Source of the DNA: Fusobacterium ulcerans
GTDB taxonomy: Bacteria > Fusobacteriota > Fusobacteriia > Fusobacteriales > Fusobacteriaceae
Reading direction: 5' to 3'
Assembly: GCF_003019675.1 (NCBI RefSeq)
Contig: NZ_CP028105.1
Location: forward strand, 1,628,282 to 1,692,281
Length of the DNA stretch: 64,000 nucleotides
Translations under genes and position numbers: made by a program
Notes under the pieces: generated by a model
Databases searched by the model: none
Told to the model about the DNA's origin: nothing
What the model saw: only the letters and a program-made list of their open reading frames with translations
Shown here: positions 33,569 to 45,003 of the stretch, piece after piece
Numbering within the stretch: the stretch's first letter is position 1
Layout: each line of letters opens with the position of its first letter

Positions 33569-34337
33569 TTTGTTTTATTTTTCTATATAAAAAATGATTT
33601 CTATTACTCTCATAACTTAAATAGAAACTAGAATATGTAAGAATTTATTAATACAATTACAGACAAGATAAAGAAATTTTATATTAATGGAAATGTATAT
33701 TTAGATTTTTCTAATCAAAGTTAAAATGTAATAATTGACATTTTTTTTGCAATTTTCAAATTTATTAAATTAATTTGTTGTCTAAATAGGTAAAAAATGA
33801 ATATTAAAATGAAAATATATAGTTATAAAAGATTTTTTTAAAAATAAAAATATATAAATAAAGTTTATTTATAACTTTTGGAAAGTTTTATGTAGTTAGA
33901 AAATATAAGATAAAGAATATGTAGATTTCCTTAATATATACTTTATAGTTAGATAGATTATAATATAAAAATAATGTTTTAAAATAAATATAATATTATA
34001 AAAAGTATTAAAATTTAAATGAAAAATAAAAAATAATATATAAAATTTATTTTTTGATATATAAAAATACGTGCCTATAAATTGAAAAAATAATAACTGT
34101 AATTTTTCATAAAAGAAAATAAGTGTGTAATTTTTATTTATATCTTTATTTTTTTATTGTATGTACATAATATTTTATGATATAATCTCGATGTTAATTT
34201 GAAATATTGCAACTAATAATGTAAGTATAATGTTTATTTTTGAATATTATAAAAAAATTAAAATTAAATAATGATATTATAATTAAAATATTATAGAAGA
34301 TTATTAGTACTTTTATTGTTGAAGGAGATGAAGGAAA
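33569..34337 (+). other. Very AT-rich gene-free region upstream of the autotransporter operon
   Basis: About 770 bp contain long runs of A and T and no credible gene. GC is visibly much lower than in the flanking coding DNA. TTGAAATATTGCAACTAATAA- and TATAAT-like elements are frequent, so a promoter cannot be singled out. A GAAGGAG ribosome-binding site ends the region. Such DNA upstream of surface-protein genes often binds nucleoid proteins, but that is inference. Confidence 0.6.
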
Positions 34338-34877
34338 ATGAAAAGGTTTATTATTGGATTTATTTTTTTAACTTTTTTAACTACAGTCCTTTATTCACAG
34401 GAAATAAGTGAAAAAGAAGGAATAAAAGTTCTTAAACAGATAAGAAAAGAAATTCAAAAAGAAGAAAGACAAAAAGAAAAAGCAACTAAAGAAGCAGAAA
34501 AAACAGAAAGAAAAAAAGGAAAGAAAATAATTAAAGAGATTGAAAGAGATATGAATGAATCTCTTGAAGAAAAAGTCTTCAGAAGTAAAAATATTCCAGA
34601 AGCAAGAATAGCAGCAGCAGAGGAAGCTTTCAAAACAGGAAGAGAAAGAATGGCATTTTTAAGAGAAGAAGAGAAAGAAATATTAAACTTGGAAAAATCT
34701 TTAGGAATTGTAACTAATGAAAATAGAGATTTTTTGGGAGATAAATTTGATAAAGTATATGAAAAGTTTAAAGAAAATAATAATGAAATTGAAATTCTTT
34801 TAATGGAAAATAGAAAACTTAATGAATATTTGGATAGATTGAATAAGATGGAAGAAAAAGTAAAGGAAAGAAATTAG
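34338..34877 (+). CDS. Secreted coiled-coil protein encoded upstream of the autotransporter
   Basis: The 179-residue protein has a Sec signal peptide (MKRFIIGFIFLTFLTTVLYSQ). A highly charged Lys/Glu-rich helical part follows (about 35-75, KQIRKEIQKEERQKEKATKE), and further coiled coil at 85-175 (ENNNEIEILLMENRKLNEYL). It lies 13 bp upstream of the giant autotransporter and is surely in the same operon. In Fusobacterium nucleatum the radD adhesin is likewise preceded by small exported proteins, so a role in autotransporter biogenesis or stability is a reasonable guess. A broken copy of its C-terminal region lies at 47112-47190. Confidence 0.78.
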   Translation: MKRFIIGFIFLTFLTTVLYSQEISEKEGIKVLKQIRKEIQKEERQKEKATKEAEKTERKKGKKIIKEIERDMNESLEEKVFRSKNIPEARIAAAEEAFKTGRERMAFLREEEKEILNLEKSLGIVTNENRDFLGDKFDKVYEKFKENNNEIEILLMENRKLNEYLDRLNKMEEKVKERN

Positions 34878-34890
34878 GAGGAAAAAATTT

Positions 34891-37800
34891 ATGAAAAAGG
34901 ATGATATTGAAAAATCTCTAAAGAGATTTTTAAAAAGAAAAGTAAGTTATTCAACATCAATATTAATTGCTTTTATAATAACAGGAGGAATATCTTTAGG
35001 TGCAGGAATAACAACAGAGGAAATAAATGAAAATAAAAAGGATCTTTTAACTAAGATACAAATAGAAAAAGAAGAGATAAAGAAAAAAATTATAGAGAAT
35101 GAAAAGCTTATAAATAGTTATAATTCAGAGTTTATAGAACTTTTAAGAAAAGGGAATTTTTATTCAAAGGGATTGTTCCCGAGTACACAAATATTTTTTC
35201 CCATTACTTATGAACATAATGGCAAAGGAAAAAATAGAACAGAGAAAGAGTTTAAAGAAACTATAGAAGCAGCAGAAAAATTTTATTCTAAAAATACAAC
35301 TTTAAATAAATTAGAATTTGGAAATGGATTTATTGTCAATACAGAAGTGTTTAAAGAAACAATTGATGTAGGAGCAAATATTAAACCTATTGAGCCTAAA
35401 CTCCCATCAATTAATCCAAATATATCAATAAATATTTTAAGCCCGACAGTAAATTTGGGAATATTGCCAGAAACAATTTCCCCTACAATTACAAAAATAC
35501 CAGAAGTAAAAGTCCCGAAAGTAGAGATTCCTTCAGCACCAACAGCATTATCTATTTCTATATCTCTAACTCAAAATAATCAAATAGCGATAACAGCCCC
35601 AACTATAGAAATTCCAACTTTAATAACACCAACTGTTAATATAAAGCCTGTAATAGTTGATGTAGCGTTAAATGTAAAGACCCCTAATTCTATAATTACA
35701 ACAAACCCTAAAGAACCAGAAAGGGTTTTAAATATAGTGGAACCAGATGCGAAACCATTTTCAGATTTTTCATGGGGATGGTTAGGGCCAAGTGCTCCCA
35801 CTGCTAATACAGATGAAAATAGTGATAGCCAGTATGCATTAGGGGACAATATTGATGTTACAAGTGGAACATTTTGGTCAGGGGTTAAACCTGATAATAG
35901 TGGAACAATATTTAATGGTGCAGGATATACAGGAGCTAAACAGGCCACAGCCGCAGCAGGGTTTGATGGATCAAGAAATTATAGCAGTAGACATTTAAGT
36001 ATAATTAATTCGTATCATGGAAGATGGACTGGTAAGGCTGGAAATACAATAACTGGAGGAGTTTTTTATGTAGCAGGGGATGTTAATGGAATATCATACA
36101 GTCCTTATGCTAAAGGAACAGAAGCTTTTCATTTAGTAGGAGATGTTCATCTGGAAAATGTGACTGCTAATTTATATGGAATGGCTGCTTTTATAAATGC
36201 TGAAGCTTTTAGAGGTGGGCAAACTACAATGAAAAATGTAACAATAAATGTATTGAGAGATGAAAATACAGTTTTTCATTTGAAAGGAAGCAGGCCAGGT
36301 CAAGAAGATGCAAGTTTTGTTGGGAGTGAATATGCTACAAAATTTGCAGGGAATGCTAATATTACTGTTGATACTAAAAAAAATAGTATTTATGCAGTAA
36401 GAAATTTTGCTGGTGGATTAAAAATAGAAAATACAGGAAATGTTGTATTTAATGGAGCTTCTAATATAGGATTTTCATTTCTTACATGGGTTCCTGATAA
36501 ATCTAAATATATTGGAAAAACAGGTGCAGGAACATTAGGGGAAGGATCGATAGAAGCCTATGTTCCTTATGTTAAACTAACTTCTTCAGCACCTATGGGA
36601 ATGTATGGAGATGAAAATGTTGGAATATTTTTTAATAAAAAAATATCAGCATATGATGTAGGAATTCATCAAGGATATTTTGAGTTGTACTTCGATATTG
36701 GAACAAAGCTAAATTCAAATGGAGGTACTGTCCAAAAAGAATCAGGGCAACTTGGAAAAGATGGATATACACCTACAACTGTTGATGGAAATGTTGGAGT
36801 ATATGCTATTTCTGGGCAAAGAGTAGGAGTTAATGTTACTAAATTAGCGCCTCAAAAAACCTATTTTCAGAATGATCCTATTCATAATTTGATAATGGAT
36901 CAATTTGATATAAAATTTGGAAAATACTCTAAAAATGGGTTTATGTTTCTTGCTAAAAACGGAACTGTTATAGAAATAGAAGGAGTAAAGACCACTGATT
37001 TTTCTGATGGAGTAAACGGGACAAATACATTAGAAGCTGATGCTGGATTAGGAACTATTATTGCTTATGCAGAAGGAAAATGGACAGCTGCTGAAACTGG
37101 ATTAGCATCATTAACTGGGAGTAATCTTGAAAATAAATCAACAGAAATAATAGTAAATAAAAAGCTTAATATGATGAGCAAAGAAGGAATAGCATTTTTT
37201 GCAAAAAATGATGGAAAAGTTACTGTAAAAAAAGATGCAGAAGGATATGGGTATGGGTCCATAATAGGTTATGCAGATAATGGTAGTATAGATGTTAATG
37301 CAAATATAGTAGCTGTAGATAATGGAGTGGCTAGCGAAGATAAAAAATATAATAACATTGGAGGATATGCTATTGCCAATGGAACTATTACAGTAACAGG
37401 AAATGCAGAAATAAATGGATTAGGAGCTTTTACAAATGGAATAAATGCCAAAGTTCTATTAAAGGGAACAAATAATATCATAAGAACTGGTGTTGATGGA
37501 GGACTTGCTAGTCTTAAAGGTGGGTATATAGAATTTGGTGGTGGAATCATTGAACATAAAGATATTAAAGTAGGGGATCACAATCAGAAACTTCCTTTCT
37601 TTGCAGATGATACTTCAAAGATAAATTTTACAGGAACAACAGAAATAAAAATGTATGATGGAGCTGTATTTACTGGAAATAGTAATGATTATGCAAATGC
37701 AGTAGGAACTTCAGCAAAATATAATGGTATGGGTAATGTAACAATAAGTTTGCAAAAAAATGGGATTAATTTAGGTGTATTTAAAAATCAAAATATAATC

Positions 37801-40800
37801 TGGAACGGAGAAGCAGGCTATCTGGCATCTTTAGCATCAGTTCCTAAAGTTGCATCTATTTTAGATAATGGTTATTGGTATAATAGCTACCTTGAAGGTG
37901 GAACAATGACAATAGCTACAAATGTGAATATGGATAATGGTTCATCAGAAAATATTAAGGGAACAGATGTATTTAGTGATATTGTGATGGAAAGAGAAAA
38001 AGTAACCATTAATCCTGGAGTTCAAATAATTTCTGATAAAGGAAGAGGACTGGTATTAGGATCAAATGTGGTTGCTAATACTAATGGGAAAAATGATGCT
38101 TCTGGTTATACAAATAATGGTGAAATAAAAATAAAAGGTGGAAATGAAGCAGGAGTACATGTAAGTTATGGACATATAAAAAATAATAATTTTATAGAAA
38201 CAGATGGGGGAATTGGAGCATTAGGAGTAAATGGAAGTAGAATAGAAAATACAAATACTGGAAAAATTAATATTGGAACTTCTGATACTGTAAATGGAGT
38301 GGGGATAGTAGGACTAGCAACAAAAATAAAAGGTGATGGAACACCAGATACTCCTGAATCTTATGGAACAGATGCTGGAGATGCAGTTACTAAAGTTTTA
38401 GAAATCTATAATAGAGGAAGTATTGTCGTAAAAGGAAAATCAGGAGTAGGTATTTATGCTGAAAATAATGGGGCTTCTGTAGAAAAAGAAAGAACTTTTG
38501 TTGAAAATACAGGATCTATAATAGTGGGAGATTCAACTATCTCAAATGCGGCTGTAGGAATCTATGGAGATAAAACTACAATTTCAAATCAAGGAAATAT
38601 AACAGTAGGAGATGAAGGAGTAGGAATCTATGCTAAAAATGGAACTGAGGTTACTAATCTTGGAACTTTAAATCTTGGAACAGATGGAATAGGAATAGTA
38701 ATAGATGGAACATCAACTATTACAGCTAACAGTGTTACTTTATCTAGTACAGAAGCAGATATTAATGGAAAAACAGGTATTTTCTATAAGGGATCAGCAG
38801 CTGGAACTGATAGTAAAAATATAAATTTAAATATAAATGCTTCAGACTTTGTAAAAGGAACAACAATCTATGCAGAAAATATGAATATTACTTCTTCTGG
38901 AGATTTAAATATAGGAAAAGAAGGAATAGGTATTTTTGTAAAAGGAAGTTCATCTAATATAGGAACAAACTCAGGAACTATCAATCTTACATCTGGAAAA
39001 ACAGGTGCAGTAGGTATGTACACAAAAACTGCTAATATTCTTAATAATACAGGTGGAATCATAAATGTAAATGATTCCTCTCAAATAGGAATGTATGCAG
39101 AAGGAAATAATAACTCTGCTGTAAATACAGGAGTAATTAATTTGAAGGTAGATGGTTCTACTGGTATTTATGTAAAATCTGGTGCAGTAGCTGAACTTGG
39201 TACTGGAAATGATATAGAATTTGATGGAGAATCAAGTGTAGGAGTTTTTGCAGAAAATGCAAGAGTGAACTTCGGAAGTAATCTAACTTTTAGAAATGAT
39301 AATACAAATAAAAATATATATGTATATGGAAAAGATTCTACTGTAGAAATAGGAGCAGGGATAACAGTAACAGTAGATGGAGCAACTACTCCAACTATAT
39401 CAGGAACAGAAGGGAATAAAACAGTTGGAATATATATTGAAAATACTGGTACTGGAAGTACATTTAATGGTACAGGAAATCTTGAGGTTTTAAATGGTGC
39501 AGCAGGAATTTACTCTAAAAGAAATAATACTTTAAATGTAAATGTAACAGCAACTGGAGATAAAACTACAGGAGTGTCTATTGATGGAGCGTCAACTGTA
39601 TCAGGAACTGTAGCAGCTAAAACTGATGCAATAGGAGTATATGGAAGCGGAGGAACTGTAACGATAGGTACAATGGGACTTATTCTTAATACAAACTCTG
39701 GAAAAGGAACAGGAATGTATCTTGTTGATGGTGCTTATGCAGCTGGAGGATTAATTACTGTAAACAATACATCAGGGACTGAAAATATAGGAGTATACTA
39801 CAGTAAGGGGACTGGTTCAGGAACTATAACAAACAGTGCTGATATTAAACTTACAGGAACTAAAAGTATAGGGATATACACAGCTGATGGAATAAATCTT
39901 GTTAATACTAAAAATATAGAATCTAGTACTTCAAATAATATAGCTTCATATGTAGATGAAAATTCAATTCTAGCTTCAACTGGAAATATAACTATGTCTG
40001 GATTAGATAATATAGGAATATATGTTGGTGAAGGAAAAGGAGTAAATGGAGGAGTTATTGATGTAAGTGGAGCAACAGGAACATCATCAGCAGGAATGGT
40101 AGCTAAGACTGATGCAACAGGAGATGCAGCTTCAATAGAAAATACAGGAGAAATAAAAGCAGGGGCTAATCTTGGAATGTATATAGCAGGAAGCGGAACA
40201 AGTTCTGGAAAGAATACAGGAAGTATAACAGTTTCTGGAACAGGTACAGGAGTATATGTAGATGGTTCAGGAAACAGCTTTAATGGAGCTGGAGGAAGTA
40301 TCACATCAGATGCAGTTGGAATCTATCTGAAAGATACAACAGCTGGAACTATAACTAATACAGGTACTTTAAATATAGCTTCAGGAGGAGTCGGAGTATT
40401 TGGAGAAAATGCAAATATTGATTTTACAGTAAATGTTTCTGAAGCAGGAGCAGTAGGAGTTGCAGCAGCAGGAACTTCAGTAATATCAGGAAATATTAAA
40501 ACAGGACAGGGCTCTGTTGGAGCATTCCTTCTCAATGATACAGTAACATTTAATGGAGCAGTTATAGAAACAGGAGTAAGCATTCCAGAATCACATTTAG
40601 GAGCAGGAAATGAAGAAACTTCAATAGGAATTCTTTTAAATGCTGCTGGAACTTATTCATTGAGTGATGTAAGTGTAAATGCTAAAAATGGAGTAGGAAT
40701 ATATTTAGAAGATAGTACAAAGTCTGGTTCAGGAGTAAAAGTTCTTAAACATAATGGAGTTGTAACTACTGAAGATGGAGTAGGTATTTATGTAAATAAA

Positions 40801-43800
40801 GGAAATAGTCTTACAACAGAAAATTCAACTATAAATATTAATAAAGGAACAGGAATATATGTAAATGGTGGAACTGCTAATCTTGGAATAACAGGAAATC
40901 TTTCTTTTAATTTCTTAGCTAATGGTGGAATAGGAGTATTCAATAACGGAGGAATTCTTAACTTTGGAAATAATATAACTGTAACAGGGTCAGGAACACT
41001 TACAGCAAGTGCAAATGGAAGTCTTAACTCTACAGGAAACTTAAACATAGGAGAAGGTGCTACTGGAATGCTTGGAACATATGATTCAGCAATGACAGGA
41101 GCCCAAAGCATAATAAATACAGGTGGAACAATAACAATTGTATCAGGGGGAATAGGTCTTGCAGCAGTAAAAGGAACAACTAATCCTGCATTTCCAGTAA
41201 CAATAAACAATACTGGAACTATCAATGCATCTGGGGTGTCAATTGCAAGTACTCCATCAATAGGAATCTATACAGATATTGCAGATGTAGTAAATACAGG
41301 AAGTATTAATGTAGGAAGCAATGGAATAGGGATATACTCAGCTAATAATGGAATACTTACTTCTGTACAAAATAATAATATGACTATGACAGGAACAGAT
41401 GGAATAGGAGTATATATTAAAGGCTCTACTGCTGGACTTGCTGTAAACAATATAACTTCGACAGGTTCAAGAAATACAGGAGTGGTTCTTGAAGGAACAG
41501 CAGGAAATATTAATATAGGAACAGTTATTTTAGGAAATGAAAGTGTAGGAACATTTGTAACAGGAACAGCAACTTCAACAATAGATGGAACAATAACAGT
41601 AGGAAATGGAAGTACATCTAAGAGTGCAATAGGAGTAGTAACACAAAATGGAGCTAATATGACTCTTGCAGGAACAGCTGTAATTACTACAGGTGCTAAA
41701 GGTATAGGAGTATATGCCCAAGGAGCAGGAACAACTATAACAGTTTCAAATACTGCTAATATTACAGTTGGTACAGAAGGAATATATATGTATTCTAAGG
41801 ATGCTACATTGAATTTTAGTGGAAATATTACAGCTAATGATCAAATAGGAATAGTAGCTGAGGGTGGAACTATTAATGCTATGGGAGCCTCAACAATAAC
41901 AGTTCAAAATGGCGGTATAGGAGCATATGTAAAAGGAGCTGCTCCAGTATTTGGAACAACAACAATAACAGTACAGACAGGAACATCATCTAAATATTCT
42001 ATGGGAGTTTATTATGATGGAGTAGCAGCACTTGGAACTGCTCCAGTAATAACTCAGACAGGAAACTATACTATTGGTATGGTATTAAACAACTCAACAG
42101 GAACAACAGCTGGAGGAATTTCTATTGGAGGTTTAGGGACAGCGGATCAAGTAGGTATAATGGCTAAAGGGAACTCTAATCTTACTGTAGCAGGTACTGT
42201 GTCTATAAATAGAGGAGATAATAATATTGGGGTATATGGAGAAGACAGTATAATTGCAGTAAATGGAAATGTAACAGTTGAAGACTCTTCATCAGGTATA
42301 AATAAATCAACATCATCAATAGGAGTTTCTTTAAATAGAGGTTCATATATAGGAAGTGGAAATATTACGGCAGGAGATTACAGTATAGGTGTTTTTGGAA
42401 AAGAAATGATAGCCGGAAGTGTGATTACTCAAGGAACTGGAGCCCAAACAATGACTGTTGGAAAAGAGGGGCTGGGAATCTATGGTGAAGGAACTGGAGG
42501 AACTATATCTGCTAATATGTCAAATATTACAGTCGGAACAGATAATGCAATAGGAGTATACGCTATTGGAATGAACTCAATGGTAAAAGGAAATATGAGT
42601 ATTGGCACAAATACAAGTATTGGTATTGCTAGTGAAGGTAATGGAAATGTGACATATACAGGAGCTATGACAATAGCAAATAAAGTTTCAACAGCATCAG
42701 TAGGAATTTATAAAACCAATGGAATAGGAACAATTTCAACATCAGCAGGAAATTGGTCTGTAGGAGACAGTGGATATGGAATCTTCCTAAATCAAAGTGC
42801 AGGTCAATCAGCTGCAATAAATAACAATGCTGATATGAATCTTGGAATGTCATCAGTAGGAATTTATTCAAATGGAAATAATACAGTAACAAATACTGGA
42901 AATATAATTGTAGGAGCTACTGATTTAGGACCTTCATCAAACCACAATAAAGCTGATGAGCATTTAAATTCTATAGGAATATATTTATTGGGAGGAACAA
43001 CAGCAACAAGTTCTGGAACGATAACTGTAAACCATGATCACTCAGTAGGAGTATATGGAGAAGGAACAGAAACAAGATTCACAAATACAGGAACTATCAA
43101 TGTAGATAATGGAGCAGTAGGAATACTTGTAAGAGATGGGGCAGTAGCTGTAAATGCTGTAGGAGGTAACATTAATCTTGGAGGAAGCCTTGCTGCATGT
43201 GGAGCAACAACGGTAGGTATGGCAGCTTATTTAGGAGCAAGAATAGAAAATGCTGGAACAATAACTGTCAATGAAGGTGTTGGAATGCTTGTAGGAAACG
43301 GAGCAACATTTGCTAATACAGGAACTATTATAGTAAATAATGGAATAGGAATAGAAGGAATTGGAAATACAGTAAATGCTGGACATATTATAGTAAATGG
43401 TGGTGTAGCAACAGAAGCAGGAAGTTTGGCTACAGCCCAAATAGGAGCTGTGGAAATTAAACCAGATGGGACTATCAAAATCAATGGAAATTACACTTCA
43501 ATTGGAGGAACTCTTTCTACAGGAGGAAATATAATAGTAGATGGAGCATATGTAGATGTAACAACTGGAACACCTTTATTTAATGCAAATAGTGTAAGCG
43601 GGGAAGTAAATATACTTCCAAATTTTGCACTAACAGGCAATGGAATTTCTTATGAAATAGAAGGTTTTGTAAATACAGCAATGGAAACAATAACAGGAAC
43701 TAAACTTACTCCTGTAACATCACCTTTATTTATTGCTAAAGTTACAGATAAAGGGAACCTTATTATTGTAAAAAGACCATATGCGGATATTACAATAGGA

Positions 43801-44919
43801 AAGCAGTTTGATACGTTAGATAAAGGGCTGGATAATATTCTAACTAACAGCAATGGAATAGGTAGAGATGCAGATATATTAAAAAATTTAAATGTATATC
43901 TTAATAAGTTTAGTGGAGACCAATTTGGAGAGGAGGCTTCTAGAAAATTAGCAGAGTTTAGGGGAGATATCTATGCAACTATTCAAGAAAGAATGCAGGA
44001 TATTAATAGAGCGTTTGACAACTCTTTCTATGAACTGGAATCATCATATAATTTAACTAAAGACAGCAGTAAATACAGTGTTATCTATACTGATGGAAAC
44101 TACAAAGATTCTACTTTAGGAATAGATGACTACGATTACAAAGTAATGGGACTTCTGTATATGAAGGAAAAAGAAGGAACAGAATATGGAAGCAAATATG
44201 GATATACATTAGGATTTGCAGGATCTAAGTTTGACTTTGATGATGGCGGATCAAAAGAGGATGTATACTCATTAAGAGTAGGAGCACATAGAGTTAAAAA
44301 TCTGAGTGATGAATATAAAGTATCATGGCTGTCAAGAATAGAACTTGGATATAACAGACATATTGCTAAGAGAAAACTTAACCTTCAAGAAACATTTGAA
44401 AATAAGGGAGAGTACAATACTTACTCTGTAGCACTTGACAACAGACTTACAAAGGTTATCTATACAGATCTGTCTAGACAGTTGGATGTATATGCTGATT
44501 TAGACTTAGAGTATGGAAAAATAGATGACTTTAAAGAAAGCGCTGGAAGCAAAGGCGGACTTGAAGTGCAGATTAAAGATAATGATTATCTAAGCGCACA
44601 GGCAGGAGCTGGAGTGAAGGCATCTCAAAGAATCTATGCAGGAAATGATATCTCAGTAAAAGTAACAGCAGATGTAAAATATGCATATGAATTTGGAGAC
44701 AACTATGATGGAAACAAAGCAAGACTTAAAAATGGAGAGGAAGGATATTACAGCCTGATCACTCCAGAAGAAAGAGAAGGAAAACTAACAGGAAAAATTG
44801 GACTTACAGTAGAAAAAGCCAACCACATGGGAGTAACATTTGAAGTAGAAGCAGCAGATGAAAGCAATAAAGAAGATTCATCAATCAAATATGGAGTAAG
44901 ATTCAATTACAAATTTTAA
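34891..44919 (+). CDS. Giant type V autotransporter adhesin-like protein
   Basis: This 3342-residue outer-membrane protein has an extended signal region (KKDDIEKSLKRFLKRK, then YSTSILIAFIITGGISLGAG). A Pro-rich linker covers about 165-290 (repeated E-V/I-x-V-P-K style, VKVPKVEIPSAPTA). A vast passenger from about 290 to 2960 follows, built of short beta-helix repeats with recurrent N-T-G-x-I-x-V-G and G-V-G-I-Y-(A/V/L) turns. A C-terminal beta-barrel (about 3060-3342) ends in KYGVRFNYKF with the terminal aromatic residue used for outer-membrane insertion. Type Va secretion and a role in adhesion or aggregation are expected for the class; no ligand can be read. Cysteines are almost absent from the passenger. 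No frameshift is seen over 10 kb. Confidence 0.92.
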   Translation: MKKDDIEKSLKRFLKRKVSYSTSILIAFIITGGISLGAGITTEEINENKKDLLTKIQIEKEEIKKKIIENEKLINSYNSEFIELLRKGNFYSKGLFPSTQIFFPITYEHNGKGKNRTEKEFKETIEAAEKFYSKNTTLNKLEFGNGFIVNTEVFKETIDVGANIKPIEPKLPSINPNISINILSPTVNLGILPETISPTITKIPEVKVPKVEIPSAPTALSISISLTQNNQIAITAPTIEIPTLITPTVNIKPVIVDVALNVKTPNSIITTNPKEPERVLNIVEPDAKPFSDFSWGWLGPSAPTANTDENSDSQYALGDNIDVTSGTFWSGVKPDNSGTIFNGAGYTGAKQATAAAGFDGSRNYSSRHLSIINSYHGRWTGKAGNTITGGVFYVAGDVNGISYSPYAKGTEAFHLVGDVHLENVTANLYGMAAFINAEAFRGGQTTMKNVTINVLRDENTVFHLKGSRPGQEDASFVGSEYATKFAGNANITVDTKKNSIYAVRNFAGGLKIENTGNVVFNGASNIGFSFLTWVPDKSKYIGKTGAGTLGEGSIEAYVPYVKLTSSAPMGMYGDENVGIFFNKKISAYDVGIHQGYFELYFDIGTKLNSNGGTVQKESGQLGKDGYTPTTVDGNVGVYAISGQRVGVNVTKLAPQKTYFQNDPIHNLIMDQFDIKFGKYSKNGFMFLAKNGTVIEIEGVKTTDFSDGVNGTNTLEADAGLGTIIAYAEGKWTAAETGLASLTGSNLENKSTEIIVNKKLNMMSKEGIAFFAKNDGKVTVKKDAEGYGYGSIIGYADNGSIDVNANIVAVDNGVASEDKKYNNIGGYAIANGTITVTGNAEINGLGAFTNGINAKVLLKGTNNIIRTGVDGGLASLKGGYIEFGGGIIEHKDIKVGDHNQKLPFFADDTSKINFTGTTEIKMYDGAVFTGNSNDYANAVGTSAKYNGMGNVTISLQKNGINLGVFKNQNIIWNGEAGYLASLASVPKVASILDNGYWYNSYLEGGTMTIATNVNMDNGSSENIKGTDVFSDIVMEREKVTINPGVQIISDKGRGLVLGSNVVANTNGKNDASGYTNNGEIKIKGGNEAGVHVSYGHIKNNNFIETDGGIGALGVNGSRIENTNTGKINIGTSDTVNGVGIVGLATKIKGDGTPDTPESYGTDAGDAVTKVLEIYNRGSIVVKGKSGVGIYAENNGASVEKERTFVENTGSIIVGDSTISNAAVGIYGDKTTISNQGNITVGDEGVGIYAKNGTEVTNLGTLNLGTDGIGIVIDGTSTITANSVTLSSTEADINGKTGIFYKGSAAGTDSKNINLNINASDFVKGTTIYAENMNITSSGDLNIGKEGIGIFVKGSSSNIGTNSGTINLTSGKTGAVGMYTKTANILNNTGGIINVNDSSQIGMYAEGNNNSAVNTGVINLKVDGSTGIYVKSGAVAELGTGNDIEFDGESSVGVFAENARVNFGSNLTFRNDNTNKNIYVYGKDSTVEIGAGITVTVDGATTPTISGTEGNKTVGIYIENTGTGSTFNGTGNLEVLNGAAGIYSKRNNTLNVNVTATGDKTTGVSIDGASTVSGTVAAKTDAIGVYGSGGTVTIGTMGLILNTNSGKGTGMYLVDGAYAAGGLITVNNTSGTENIGVYYSKGTGSGTITNSADIKLTGTKSIGIYTADGINLVNTKNIESSTSNNIASYVDENSILASTGNITMSGLDNIGIYVGEGKGVNGGVIDVSGATGTSSAGMVAKTDATGDAASIENTGEIKAGANLGMYIAGSGTSSGKNTGSITVSGTGTGVYVDGSGNSFNGAGGSITSDAVGIYLKDTTAGTITNTGTLNIASGGVGVFGENANIDFTVNVSEAGAVGVAAAGTSVISGNIKTGQGSVGAFLLNDTVTFNGAVIETGVSIPESHLGAGNEETSIGILLNAAGTYSLSDVSVNAKNGVGIYLEDSTKSGSGVKVLKHNGVVTTEDGVGIYVNKGNSLTTENSTININKGTGIYVNGGTANLGITGNLSFNFLANGGIGVFNNGGILNFGNNITVTGSGTLTASANGSLNSTGNLNIGEGATGMLGTYDSAMTGAQSIINTGGTITIVSGGIGLAAVKGTTNPAFPVTINNTGTINASGVSIASTPSIGIYTDIADVVNTGSINVGSNGIGIYSANNGILTSVQNNNMTMTGTDGIGVYIKGSTAGLAVNNITSTGSRNTGVVLEGTAGNINIGTVILGNESVGTFVTGTATSTIDGTITVGNGSTSKSAIGVVTQNGANMTLAGTAVITTGAKGIGVYAQGAGTTITVSNTANITVGTEGIYMYSKDATLNFSGNITANDQIGIVAEGGTINAMGASTITVQNGGIGAYVKGAAPVFGTTTITVQTGTSSKYSMGVYYDGVAALGTAPVITQTGNYTIGMVLNNSTGTTAGGISIGGLGTADQVGIMAKGNSNLTVAGTVSINRGDNNIGVYGEDSIIAVNGNVTVEDSSSGINKSTSSIGVSLNRGSYIGSGNITAGDYSIGVFGKEMIAGSVITQGTGAQTMTVGKEGLGIYGEGTGGTISANMSNITVGTDNAIGVYAIGMNSMVKGNMSIGTNTSIGIASEGNGNVTYTGAMTIANKVSTASVGIYKTNGIGTISTSAGNWSVGDSGYGIFLNQSAGQSAAINNNADMNLGMSSVGIYSNGNNTVTNTGNIIVGATDLGPSSNHNKADEHLNSIGIYLLGGTTATSSGTITVNHDHSVGVYGEGTETRFTNTGTINVDNGAVGILVRDGAVAVNAVGGNINLGGSLAACGATTVGMAAYLGARIENAGTITVNEGVGMLVGNGATFANTGTIIVNNGIGIEGIGNTVNAGHIIVNGGVATEAGSLATAQIGAVEIKPDGTIKINGNYTSIGGTLSTGGNIIVDGAYVDVTTGTPLFNANSVSGEVNILPNFALTGNGISYEIEGFVNTAMETITGTKLTPVTSPLFIAKVTDKGNLIIVKRPYADITIGKQFDTLDKGLDNILTNSNGIGRDADILKNLNVYLNKFSGDQFGEEASRKLAEFRGDIYATIQERMQDINRAFDNSFYELESSYNLTKDSSKYSVIYTDGNYKDSTLGIDDYDYKVMGLLYMKEKEGTEYGSKYGYTLGFAGSKFDFDDGGSKEDVYSLRVGAHRVKNLSDEYKVSWLSRIELGYNRHIAKRKLNLQETFENKGEYNTYSVALDNRLTKVIYTDLSRQLDVYADLDLEYGKIDDFKESAGSKGGLEVQIKDNDYLSAQAGAGVKASQRIYAGNDISVKVTADVKYAYEFGDNYDGNKARLKNGEEGYYSLITPEEREGKLTGKIGLTVEKANHMGVTFEVEAADESNKEDSSIKYGVRFNYKF

Positions 44920-44933
44920 TTAAATTGATTATT

Positions 44934-44975
44934 AAAATATTAGACTGCCTTTGAATGAGGGTAGTCTAATATTTT
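44934..44975 (+). terminator. Terminator of the autotransporter operon
   Basis: AAAATATTAGACT pairs with AGTCTAATATTTT across a loop that includes TGCCTTTGAATGAGGGT, whose CC/GG can extend the stem. It lies 14 bp after the stop codon. Confidence 0.75.
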
Positions 44976-45003
44976 CAAAAGAAATTAAAAGGAAGAAAAA
45001 ATA

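Noticed and set aside
34891-43700. Tandem-repeat or CRISPR-like pattern suggested by recurring NTGxIxVG and GVGIY codons
   Set aside because: The repeats are degenerate at DNA level, have no fixed spacer length, and encode beta-helix turns; no direct-repeat/spacer structure exists.
35580-43853. Several long reading frames on the minus strand inside the autotransporter gene
   Set aside because: They are antisense shadows of the repetitive passenger, which is rich in Gly, Thr and Ala codons. They have Pro/Val/Ile-rich translations, lack ribosome-binding sites, and the plus strand has an intact 10-kb frame.
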